DNA from: Eudorina sp. 2006-703-Eu-15
Lineage: Eukaryota; Chlorophyta; Chlorophyceae; Chlamydomonadales; Volvocaceae
Reading direction: 5' to 3'
Assembly: GCA_003117195.1 (NCBI GenBank)
Contig: BDSI01000014.1
Span: forward strand, 1,495,001-1,559,000
Length of the DNA stretch: 64,000 nucleotides
This document shows positions 44,501 through 53,769 of the stretch, one piece after another. The translations under genes and the position numbers were made by a program. Position 1 is the stretch's first letter, and every line of letters begins with the position of its first letter. The notes below the pieces were generated by a model, which saw only the letters and a program-made list of their open reading frames with translations, was not told the origin of the DNA and did no database searches.

Positions 44501-45909
44501 CCTGGAGCACCCAGCCCTGCATTCTCTCGAGGTCTTGGAAAACCCACACCTGGCTCGTGACCCTTCGCTAGTGGAGCCGCATCCTAACGAAGCACCGTGA
44601 TCAATTAACAAAAAAAGTGACGGAAGTCCGGGCCCCTACGCACATACAGCAGCTGAGGGCAGGCCAGGTCCCCGACTCGGGCCACGGGTAGGTGAATCCG
44701 CAAAAGCAGAGGACGGGGCGCCCGTGCCTCAGCCCTCAGGAGCAGGCCCTGCAAACCGTAAGATCCCCCCGGATAATCTCAAAAAAGGTTGGAACGGCCT
44801 CACCGAGGTCTACTCACGTCGCGGGAGGCCCAACGGGGCAAACCCTGTGGTTGTTTCCAGCTAGACGAGCTGCTAGCTGCCATTACCAGACCTAACCAGT
44901 GGGACTGGTCGATCGTGACATATTCTCGATGGGTGACAAAACGATCCGAAGTTCAACGGGCCGGGATCACTGCTTGTTACCGGCAGCGGTTCCTGGCTGG
45001 GCTCAATGCATTGGTGTTTGTCGGTTCGCACCGATCCTGGCTGATCGCAATGCCGTACAATGCCGTACTCCCTGGTGACAGGTCGGCTGGGGTGGGCCCT
45101 TCCTCACTCTCAATGGCGACAACCTCATTGCTGGCAACTACACCGTCGCCACAATTCCAAAGCAGCTTAGCACAAGCAACAGCAGCGTCCTGATCACGGG
45201 CGCCGGTATGGCCCCTGGGCAGCGCCTCTTCATCGCAGCGCGTAAGAACGCCTGGCCCTATGATTTACCTTACAGTATGTGGGATATGGGGGTTCCATAC
45301 CTGACCATGCACAATTACGATGGGCAGGGACCGAGCGCGACTGTCTTCGTGGGTGAGATCCGCGAAGGCAACATCTGGCGCGACTCAAAGAGCAATATCG
45401 TTATCCGCTTCGACAGCTGGAATTCCTCCAAAGGAGCCACCGTTCGCATCTGCCGCCGCCGCGCTGCCTACGAGACTAACTGCAATGACAATCTGGACGA
45501 TGACTGCGACTTCCTGGAAGACCGATGGGATCGGGACTGCGCCAAGATGCAGCCTGCCTATCCACCCAGCCCCGAACCGCCCATGAGGCCACCATCTCCT
45601 CTCCCCCCCCGGCCGCCCCGCAGTCCTCCCCTTCCCCCGCCGCCCCGTCCTCCTCCCCCTTCCCCGCCGCGCCGCCCCCCTCCCCCGTCCCCGCAGTCCC
45701 GCTCACCCCGCCAGCCGTACTCCCCCCGCCAGCCGTACTCCCCCGCCAGCCGTACTCCCCCCGCCAGACCTACTCCCCCCGCCAGCCGTACTCCCCCCGC
45801 CAGCCCGCATCACCCCGCCAGACCACGGCGCGGGCTCCACCTCCCTCTCCTCGCCGGCAGTGAGACATATTGTGCGGAGCGGCATGGCTATGGCGTCATG
45901 TTATTTTGA
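41530..45909 (+). CDS. Gametolysin-like (M11) metalloprotease, copy 3, frameshifted tail
   Basis: Five exons (41530-41659, 41970-42349, 43288-43627, 43851-44122, 45082-45909) give 649 residues. The N-terminus MSSRPPAKYARARMLALVPL is a signal peptide with an alternative start at the second Met. The catalytic motif is LHELGHNYGMGH (first His about 327) with Met-turn CTMG. Exon 3 starts DVTNVLLGFPYPLNMSG, shorter than the DVMNVFFTGKG form of its neighbours. The Cys/Asp motif (NCNDNLDDDCDFLED) precedes the Pro-rich tail. At 45740-45744 a run of five Cs replaces the six seen in the parallel repeat units, shifting the frame, so the PPPPSPRRQ-type ending is lost and about 50 foreign residues follow. 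Intron 4 is 959 bp because of an insertion. The expected role is matrix proteolysis. Confidence 0.88.
44195..44870 (-). mobile_element. Probable retroelement insertion in intron 4 of M11 copy 3
   Basis: The intron is 959 bp, against 359 and 592 bp in copies 4 and 5. It begins with a minus-oriented CATT-tail terminus (44201-44235) followed by about 600 bp unrelated to the other introns. The GTGTATACCAG motif next to the terminus also follows the terminus at 13868, suggesting the same family. The right border is approximate. Confidence 0.45.
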
Positions 45910-46363
45910 CGGGTTTCTCTCAGCGAGTATGTGACGGCTGCTGATAAGACGTGTGATTAGGCGGGTCTGGCGCGGTGTTCAGGAGAGGCAATCCTGGCGC
46001 GCTGGCACCCTGGTGTGTTGTCCGGTATGGCTGCATGAACCCCCCGCGGTTGATGGAGGATGGGTGCGCAGTCCTTGGTAGGGGTTGATGAGACGAGGCA
46101 CCCACGAGCTATCTGGGCCCGTTGTAACACCCGGTCGGGATACGGGTCCACCTTGCAACGGTTACATTACATTACAAGACGTTTCGGCCCTCAACTCCTG
46201 AGTTGGTGCCTTTGTGCGTGTAATCCAGCGCCATCGTGCATGCTTTCCATTTATTTGAGCATGGCTCACAGACAAGAGATGCGCAGGTGTAGTAATAACC
46301 AAGTAGGCATGACTGAAGTACTGAGAGCTAGGTAGGAAGACCGATATTTGCGGATGCTACCAT
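45910..46363. other. 3' flank of copy 3, duplicated behind copy 4
   Basis: Contains GGCGTCATGTTATTTTGACG, GACGGCTGCTGATAAGAC and GTAATCCAGCGCCATCGTGC, which recur in order at 51505-51625 behind copy 4. It is therefore part of the duplicated unit, not a separate gene. TGTAA at about 46123 could serve as a polyadenylation signal. Confidence 0.6.
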
Positions 46364-46395
46364 ACAGTGGACCCCGCGGGTCATTGGTGACAGGA
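46364..46395 (-). mobile_element. Retroelement 3' terminus, minus orientation
   Basis: On the minus strand: CCTGTCACCAATGACCCGCG then GGGTCCACTG. An identical arrangement, including the adjoining relic sequence, occurs at 51751. Confidence 0.6.
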
Positions 46396-46690
46396 CAAGT
46401 AGCGAACGGACATGGCAATGCGGGTACCAGCTACCGCTGGGTTTCTGCAACGAGGTGCCGGCCCAGGTCATACATACATACCTCAGGGCGTGCTCCGATG
46501 TGACGTACATACGACGGGATCAGTCGTGGCCGGTGCCTTGCACCACTCGGGTCCAGCTTGTTACGAACGGTTACTACGTACGACTACTACTATTACTACT
46601 ACGCCTTTCCCGTCCCCGTAGTCCCCGTTCCCGTTGCGACCACTGATGCACGATTTTCGTCACCGGGGCTTGTGGCGGGCGTGCCCGTGT
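46395..46690 (+). pseudogene. Decayed M11 pro-domain exon (relic)
   Basis: GGGTACCAGCTACCGCTGGG, TTTCTGCAACGAGGTGCCGG and the CCCGTTCCCGTTGCGACCAC segment match exon 2 of the truncated copy at 39265, with frameshifts and an inserted TAC/ACT repeat. No flanking exon is preserved. Confidence 0.7.
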
Positions 46691-47548
46691 AGAGTGCAGC
46701 TGTCTGCTGCTGCCCTTGTCGGTTAATGTAACCGTTTGCAGTAGTGGGCCCAATAATTGTTGTCGAATTGCTTGGTCCTCCATCCAGGACGCACGTCTGC
46801 TGGCTGCAAGTCTATTTGCTTGTTTATATCCCTTATTTTGACCCGCGGGGTCCACTAAACATCCTTAATAATAATCCTTTTGGTCGCCAAGCAGCGAAGC
46901 TAGGACAGAATGATGCATGGCCATGGTGCCCATATCGGGGTAGCCAGGCGCCATTATTGCAAATGCATGATGGATCCTGAGAACATCAGGTTGTTGCTTG
47001 GTTGGACGGGTCAATGAGAGTGCGTGAACGAAGGAGCGTACGTAGCAGCGGTCCGCCTGTGCTACATGCATGGAGTGTTGCGAAGATTATTAGGGATTGA
47101 CACAGGTAGGGCGCTAGTGGCATAACCAAATAAAGCGAACTAACACATTATAGCAGCCAGGGTAGCCAGGGTGAAGGATTAAAGTTAGAACCGGCCCGGC
47201 TCATGCAAGAGGAAGGCGAGCGATGGGCATATGGTTAGTCTGCGGGCGTGGGGGATGGATGAAATTATCATCTGCTGGCAAATGTTTGAGGTTGCTTGTA
47301 TGCACTGCTAGGGATGCCGATAGGTTAGGACCTTTGGGAGGTTGGATGGCTGTTCATCAGGTGTTGCCTCCGTCCATACTGCGATCGAGACCTGGCCGTG
47401 TGCGTAAATGGTCGTTTTGGTTGTTCAAGTGGACAACCTGGGTCGGCAGTGACAGCCCGCCGTTGCAAATAAGCAGGCGCCTGCGCCTCCATGGTGTTTT
47501 GCTTAAGTAACAATTGGAAACCAATTTCCTCGGTTATGTTGGTTATGT
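46691..47548. other. Flank of relic, no gene seen
   Basis: Holds a TAA-tail retroelement terminus at 46838-46877 (plus strand; GACCCGCGGGGTCCACTAAA) and a GGGATGCCGAT...TTAGGACC stretch near 47311 that recurs near 52255 behind the next relic. No coding signal. Confidence 0.5.
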
Positions 47549-47609
47549 TGGAACCTCAACCGACGCGCTTTCGCATCGCTTCGCGCTGAACTCCCATCTG
47601 GTCTTGTAC
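47549..47609 (+). promoter_or_regulatory. Upstream block A, M11 copy 4
   Basis: TTGGAACCTCAACCGACGCG, then TCGCATCGCTTCGCGCTGAA, then CTCCCATCTGGTCTTG. It is nearly the same as the block before copy 5. Confidence 0.6.
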
Positions 47610-47688
47610 ATAAAGAACATCAGAATAAAGCGGTACAATAATTCCACGATTATGTGAGCTGAGTGTGAATGATGCTATTGATGCCGAT

Positions 47689-47750
47689 CCAATCGACGCG
47701 TCGCAATGCGTGCGTCGGTTGGCACGTACAGCGACTTTCTGAAGCGACAA
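47689..47750 (+). promoter_or_regulatory. Upstream block B, M11 copy 4
   Basis: GATCCAATCGACGCGTCGCA, then TGCGTGCGTCGGTTGGCACG, then CTGAAGCGACAA, ending 84 bp before the ATG. It includes a CCAAT box-like string overlapping the palindrome CGACGCGTCG. Confidence 0.65.
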
Positions 47751-47833
47751 GGAACAGCTCTACATTAAACGCAGCAATTAATTATATATTATATTAAAAA
47801 TATTCTTGTAACAGCGCTTGCTTGCTGTGAGCA

Positions 47834-50800
47834 ATGGGTTCGCGGCCACCAGCAAAGTACGCGAGGGCGAGAATGCTCTCCCTCGTTCCACTCTTGCTGG
47901 CGTCCGCACTTACTTGCACAAATGGTGAAATAGTTCCTGAATACAACTTCAAAATATTAAATGGTGAGAGGTCAGATGGTTGAAGTAATTAAATGTAATG
48001 AAGCTACGGCCTACGGGACGGAGTGCGGTTAGAATCTAATAGAAGCAGTCCACACCATATCTTAAAATAGTTCAAAAACAATCCTACGGCAAGGTTCACC
48101 AGTAAGCGCTTGACAATTCAATGCCGGAATGCGATCGCTTTGTTTGCTTGTTAGTCAGTCTTGCTAGTATGTGCTGGCTGAAACTGTAATGTGTGGCAAT
48201 CCAACCGGAAAAAATACTTTCTTGATTATCTCTATGTACGGTAAATTTGACCTCCCTTTGCAGGCCTCGTCACCAGTATCGAGTTGCCCGGACCTGGGAA
48301 CGACGAAGCGTCCTCTGTGACGACCTTTTACCTCAACGAGCACGGTGGCAGCGGCGCCATATACCACCTGAACTTCTGCGAGCAAGTACCTAAGGATGAT
48401 GTGCCGATCGGCAACATCGTGGATGTGCCGTACGATGAAATCGTGGACGGTGTCGTACGGTCGTGTTCCCTGCCCACCCCCGCGACCGGTACCGAGTTTG
48501 AGGGGCAGCAGCGGGAAGGGCGGTCAGAGCGGCGGGCACTGCTGGGTGAATCCATCACCACGCCCACCAAAGTCCGCATCCTGGCCTTCGTCGTCTCAAT
48601 GTGCGGATGGAATCAGCCACCAGCGGCGACGGCAGAGGTAATAATAACGGCGTGGAGTATTGGCACGGTCATAACAGTACGGAACTGAAATGGATGCTTC
48701 TGCCCCCCGGGCGGGGGCTAGGGCCCATACGCGTTGCGCATCAATCACGCGGCTGCAAGGCAGGAATTACAAGCAGTGCAACTGTATGTGTCGTGCACAC
48801 GGGAAGACCGTTGGGCGTTGCGGGCGTGACGGAACTGACGTGCAGGTCTGGTACGACATATCCGAGGGGGTGTCGACGCACGGCCCTGGAAAATAAAACC
48901 GCAGCAGGCATCCCCATTACCCTCCAAATCCTCTTACTGCACGATCTCAGGGGCTTTCGTGGCTTTCCAAGGGAGAGCAGCATTCCGATATGATGGACAG
49001 CAGTATCAGTATAAACTTATCAAAATGGTTTCTTGCTGTACATACACGAAACCATAGCAGTACTGTTAGCAGTACCGGCATTACGGCATTACCTATTGGT
49101 TGCGTGTCCAAAACCTAACCGATACCTGCCGCACCCGACCCGGCAGGATGTCACAAACATGTTTTTTACCGGCAAGGGTCTCCCCTTTCCGTTCAACACC
49201 TCAGAGACCCGTACCCTGGCCGAGTACTACAAGACGTGCAGCTACGGTCAGGTGACCCTGTCCCCCTCTGATGTCAAGGTGCTGGGGCCGGTGGAGATCC
49301 CCTGCAACGGCACGCTGGATGTCTCCTTCCCCACAGGGAACAACTTCACCTCGAGCACATGCGACAACGACAATCTTCCCAAATGGCAGGCCTGGCTGCA
49401 GGCCTGGGCTAAGTCCAAGCACGGCATCAATTCCGATGATTACCATCACCAAATGATGATCTTACCTAAGGGATACGTTGTCAATAAAAACACCAGTAAG
49501 TGGATGCTAACAGCTAGCGTATCTTATGATGAAATACGCACGCTCGGGCCATAATTGCTTGCCATCTGCAGTCATGGGTTTACATATCTATCTAGTACAA
49601 TCCTGCTGTATGTGGTACTGACCGCGCCGCTTGCTAGGTTAATGATGGTGTTCACCGCTTGATATCTTCACTGATTTGGTCTATGTCGTTCCGCACGCAG
49701 GATGCGGGGGTTTCGCTGGTCTGGCTTCACCCGGTCGCTGGTCATCTGCAACCACCGCCGTGAATAAGTGGGGCCGGGGCCTGGTATGGATGAGCGGTGA
49801 CTGGTGGGGACGCCACGAGCTCATGCTCCACGAGTTTGGCCACAACTACGGCATGGGACACGCAAACATCCCAGGCGGCTGCGGGAGTGACCAGTGCGAC
49901 CACACCTGCGCCATGGGTGCCACGGGCGGCCAGGGCATCCGCTGCCTCAACGCGCCGCACAACTGGCAGGTCGGTGCGCAAGGACTTTTCACGCCAAGAT
50001 GATGAATATGAATGGGCTACGCGCCTTATTTGCAGGATGTCGTATAGCTCAGTATTGCTCCGCAAGGGCCATCACAGCCCAACAAGGAATCCTTCTTAAC
50101 TCTGTATAAATCCTATGCATATAGCTTGTCTTGTGTATCCTGCCCGGTGCGCCAAAGTGCCGCGGTTTTGTTTGGCAGTGTATGGTATTTCGAAACACAC
50201 GGCTGTCACCGATGGCCCGCCTTAATAATGATATAGGCTCCTGGCTGGGTCAACAAAGCTTGTTTCGGTAGGCAAATATTTACCGGTAATTGGCGGCTGA
50301 TCACACTGCCGTACAACGCTGTTGACAGGTCGGATGGGGCGGGCCGATCCTCACCCTCAACGGCGACCGCACCATCCCCGGGAACATAACATCTATCACC
50401 ATCCCCCCACAGTTCAGCACCCGCAACAGCAGCGTCCTGATTACGGGCGCTGGTATGCCCGCTGGCCAGCGCCTCTTCATCGCAGCGCGTATGAACGCCA
50501 GGCCCTATGATTTGCCTTACTACGCTTGGGATACGGGGGTTTCTTACCTGACCATGCACAATTACGATGGGCAGGGACCCACCGCGACTCTCTTTGCGGG
50601 TGAGATCCGCGAAGGCAACATCTGGCGTGACTCAAACAGCAACATCGTTGTACGCTTTGACCGCTGGAATTCCTCAAAAGGAGCCACCGTTCGCATCTGC
50701 CGCCGCCGCGCTGCCTCCGAGACGAATTGCAATGACAATCTGGACGATGACTGCGACTTCCTGGAAGACCGGAGCGACCCTGACTGCGCCAAGATGTGGC

Positions 50801-51069
50801 CAACGAATCCACCCAGACCAGACCCGCCCCGACGCCCTCCATCTCCGCCCCCTTCCCCGCCTCCCCGCCCTCCTCCCCCGTCCCCGCCGCCCCGCCCTTC
50901 TCCCCCTGCTCCGCCGACTCGACCCCAGCCCCCTTTCCCGCCGCGTCGCCCTCCTCCCTCGTCCCCGTCGCCCCGCTCCCTCCGCCAGCCGTACTCCCCC
51001 CGCCAGCCCGCATCACCCCGTCAGACCACGGTTCGGCGGCCCCCACCTCCCTCTCCGTACCAGCAGTGA
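47834..51069 (+). CDS. Gametolysin-like (M11) metalloprotease, copy 4
   Basis: Five exons (47834-47963, 48264-48637, 49147-49495, 49701-49969, 50329-51069) give 620 residues. Signal peptide MGSRPPAKYARARMLSLVPL; pro-domain-like exon 2 (IELPGPGNDEASSVTTFYLN); exon 3 DVTNMFFTGKGLPFPFN and CSYGQVTLSPSDVKVLGPVE; catalytic motif LHEFGHNYGMGH (first His about 328) with Met-turn CAMG; Cys/Asp motif NCNDNLDDDCDFLED; Pro/Ser tail ending PPPPSPYQQ. Exon sizes and phases match copies 3 and 5 almost base for base. The gene is expected to encode a secreted zinc protease acting on extracellular-matrix glycoproteins. All splice sites are GT-AG, but the exon 4 donor (CAG|GTCGGT) is weak and copies coding sequence normally found at the start of exon 5. 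Confidence 0.92.
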
Positions 51070-51447
51070 GTAATACGCCGCAGAGTAGTGGGCCTGGGGT
51101 GGACGAGATGAATATTTGAAGTCTGGGCCCTTGTTGCATGTGCTTGGTAGGGCAGGGATTTCTTTTAGCCCTGTTGTTCGCGAGCTCCCGCAGTCGCATT
51201 CCAAGGCTACGGGCTACCGCCGGTGACGAGGGCCGGCCTTGGCAGGAGTGCGGAGTGGTTTGCTTATAGGGGCGCCCCGGTGTCTCACTCCCTCTGAGCG
51301 GGCTTTATCATTGGCTATGGCTGGCCCTCAGGCAGGATTGGGGTGCTTTCCAGGTAGAGTGTGTACGGTGTGTGTTTCGGTGCACTGTCCAGTGCGCCGC
51401 GGTAGGTGGCGAGGTTTCGTTTGGCAGTGTGTGGTGAGGAGGCTGCG
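51070..51447. other. 3' flank of M11 copy 4, no gene seen
   Basis: Presumed 3' untranslated region, then a stretch (about 51340-51440) resembling the sequence just upstream of the terminus at 40691, probably retroelement 3' sequence. Confidence 0.4.
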
Positions 51448-51496
51448 GCTGTCACCGATGACCCGCGGGGTCCACTGTAACATCATAAACAACAAT
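51448..51496 (+). mobile_element. Retroelement 3' terminus
   Basis: GGCTGTCACCGATGACCCGC, GGGGTCCACTGTAACATC, then an A/C-rich tail. A truncated sister copy (GGCTGTCACCGATGGCCCGC then TTAATAATG) sits at 50200-50233 in intron 4 of M11 copy 4. Confidence 0.6.
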
Positions 51497-51750
51497 ACCG
51501 AGCGGCATGGCGTCATGTTATTTTGACGGGTTTCTGTGCGACGGCTGCTGATAAGACTTTTCGGCCCTTCACTCCTGAGATGCATGGTAGCCTTTGTGCG
51601 TGTAATCCAGCGCCATCGTGCATGTTTTCCATTTACTTGCCACTTTATGCACATGGCTCACAAGAGATGAGCAGGTGCATTAAAAACCCAGTAGGCATGT
51701 ACCAGTACCAGTAACGAGAGCGAGGTAGGAAGACTAATACTTGCGGGTGC

Positions 51751-52050
51751 TACAGTGGACCCCGCGGGTCATTGGTGACAGGACAAGTAGCGAACGGACA
51801 TGGCAATGCGGGTACCAGCTACCGCTGGGTTTCTGCAACGAGGTGCCGGCCCAGGTCATTCATACCTCAGAACGTGCGCCATGTGACGTACGACGAGATC
51901 TATCGTGGCCGATGCCTTGCACTACTTGAGTCCACCTTGTAATGGTTACTATGTACAACGACTACTACGCCTTTCCCGTCCCCGTTCCCGTTGCGGCTAC
52001 TGATGCCTGGTTTTCATCATCGGGACTACTTGTGGCGGGCGTGTCCATGT
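51751..52050 (+). pseudogene. Decayed M11 pro-domain exon (relic) behind a retroelement terminus
   Basis: 51751-51782 is a minus-oriented terminus. The following 100 bp are almost identical to 46395-46480 (GCGGGTACCAGCTACCGCTG and onward), and the remainder still matches the pro-domain exon (CCCGTCCCCGTTCCCGTTGC). Frames are broken, so this is the duplicate of the relic behind copy 3. Confidence 0.7.
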
Positions 52051-52189
52051 ATAGATTGCAGCTGTCTGCTACTGCCCATGTCGGTTAATGTAACCTTAGT
52101 AACCTGACCGGGCATGCAATAATGGTGGGGCGGGGGGAATGCGATCACATGCGGGGGGTTATGCGTGGGTGATGGAATCAGCACCTTCT

Positions 52190-53456
52190 GGCAAATGAAT
52201 GAATTAGCGTTACAGCGGCGAATGTATGTTTGAGGTTGGGTGCACTGCTGTTAGGGATGCCGATTAGGACCTTATGGAGGTACGACGGATGGATGTTACT
52301 CCGTCGCTCCTACCACTCCTACTACTCCTAGTGAGGCTCACTGCGCCGCTACCACCGGGGAGTCTGAACAATATAACCCTCACCCAACCCCTCGTTGCTA
52401 CGGATCACTCCAGGACCACTTCATACAGATAGAGGCGCCGCACGAAAACCGGAGGCAGCCGGCCCTTGCCGTCAGCTATACTTAACACGCACCGACCGAC
52501 CCGAGCCGGGCAGGGGATAACATACAGGCACCAGCCTAGGACGCGCGCTAGATATGTAGGTCGACAATAAATAATGCGGTTACGCTGCGACATATCAGAT
52601 ATCACCAGCTGCCATGAGGTCTTCACGGCTGCCCACTCGAGGCCACGTAGCTGTCATGACACACTGCCTGATCGGCGGTGTATCGTGTATGGCTGGACCT
52701 CCTGATCGACATACGACCCGTCGTACCGCGCTGCAAAGGCATGCGTTCTCGCGACGGGGGATTGGCTGTTCTGCCGCCTGCTGCGTGATGTACCGTACTC
52801 GTGTGGGCTGTACTGCTCCTGCCGTGGCGCTCTCGCGACTCCGGGCCGATCGAGATGCGGTGTCGCCGGCCGCCACAGCCGCCATACTGCCACCCGCCAG
52901 GGCCACCAGCGCTGTGGCCCGTGCCTGGCATGCGCTGTGTCAAGCACGCACGTCCTGTGTCACGACACAGCGCGCGTCCTTGCCACCCCGTCGGCCCTTG
53001 CTTGCTTGCCACATGCATGTACCGGAAAAGCCCTGAAAGGCCCACCTTTCGTCCGTACTACCAATTATCGGAACAAGCGGTGAGTGTTCGATGGATGCAT
53101 GTATATTGTACTTCAAGATACGTACGTATGTCTGTACTTCCCCTACCTTCTGTTGGCGCGCTGTCCATTTTGTGCATTGTATGCAAGCAACACGATGCAT
53201 GATGATCGATGCTGTCATCAGTACAGCGATGACGTAATTTTCATGCGTCGCGTCGCACGCTTATACGCGGAAACTGTTTAATCCAGTGTGACCTGGAATT
53301 ACAAGGATTCTACACGGCGGTTGCAAGTGAATAAATGTGAATCGCGCCATCGAGCGCATCAAGCGATTCGCGAAAACAAAATTGAGGTAAGCGCTCGGTG
53401 GAGCTTTCCTTGAATTACTGTTCCTGGAAACCAAAACGTTGGAACCATTTATTGGG
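52190..53456. other. No confident gene
   Basis: A CATT-tail-like fragment lies at 52190-52222. A GC-rich stretch at 52600-53040 is open on the plus strand for 140 codons from an ATG (MRSSRLPTRGHVAVMTHC) and on the minus strand as well; no domain or splice pattern supports either. This stretch is not found between the other array members. Confidence 0.35.
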
Positions 53457-53525
53457 GAACCTCAACCGTCGCGCTCTCCGTCGCCCTCCCATCGCTTCGC
53501 GCTTAGCTCCCATCTGGTCTTGCAC
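53457..53525 (+). promoter_or_regulatory. Upstream block A, M11 copy 5
   Basis: GAACCTCAACCGTCGCGCTC, then CATCGCTTCGCGCTTAGCTC, then CCATCTGGTCTTGCAC. Confidence 0.6.
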
Positions 53526-53618
53526 TTACATGCAAAATATCAAGGAAATCTCAAAACTTTTTCAATGCGCATATCAGCTGTGGGCGAATAATGTCATGTT
53601 CGTTATTATTGATGCCGA

Positions 53619-53680
53619 TCCAATCGACGCGTCGCACTGCGTGCGTCGGTTGGCACGCACAGCGACGACCTGAAGCGACA
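53619..53680 (+). promoter_or_regulatory. Upstream block B, M11 copy 5
   Basis: GATCCAATCGACGCGTCGCA, then GCGTGCGTCGGTTGGCACGC, then GACGACCTGAAGCGACA, ending 90 bp before the ATG. Confidence 0.65.
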
Positions 53681-53769
53681 AAGAACTGCGCTACATTAAA
53701 CAAAGCAACTGATAGCATATTTACTAAATTAAAAAATATTCTTGTAACAACGCTTGCTGGCTGTGAGCT

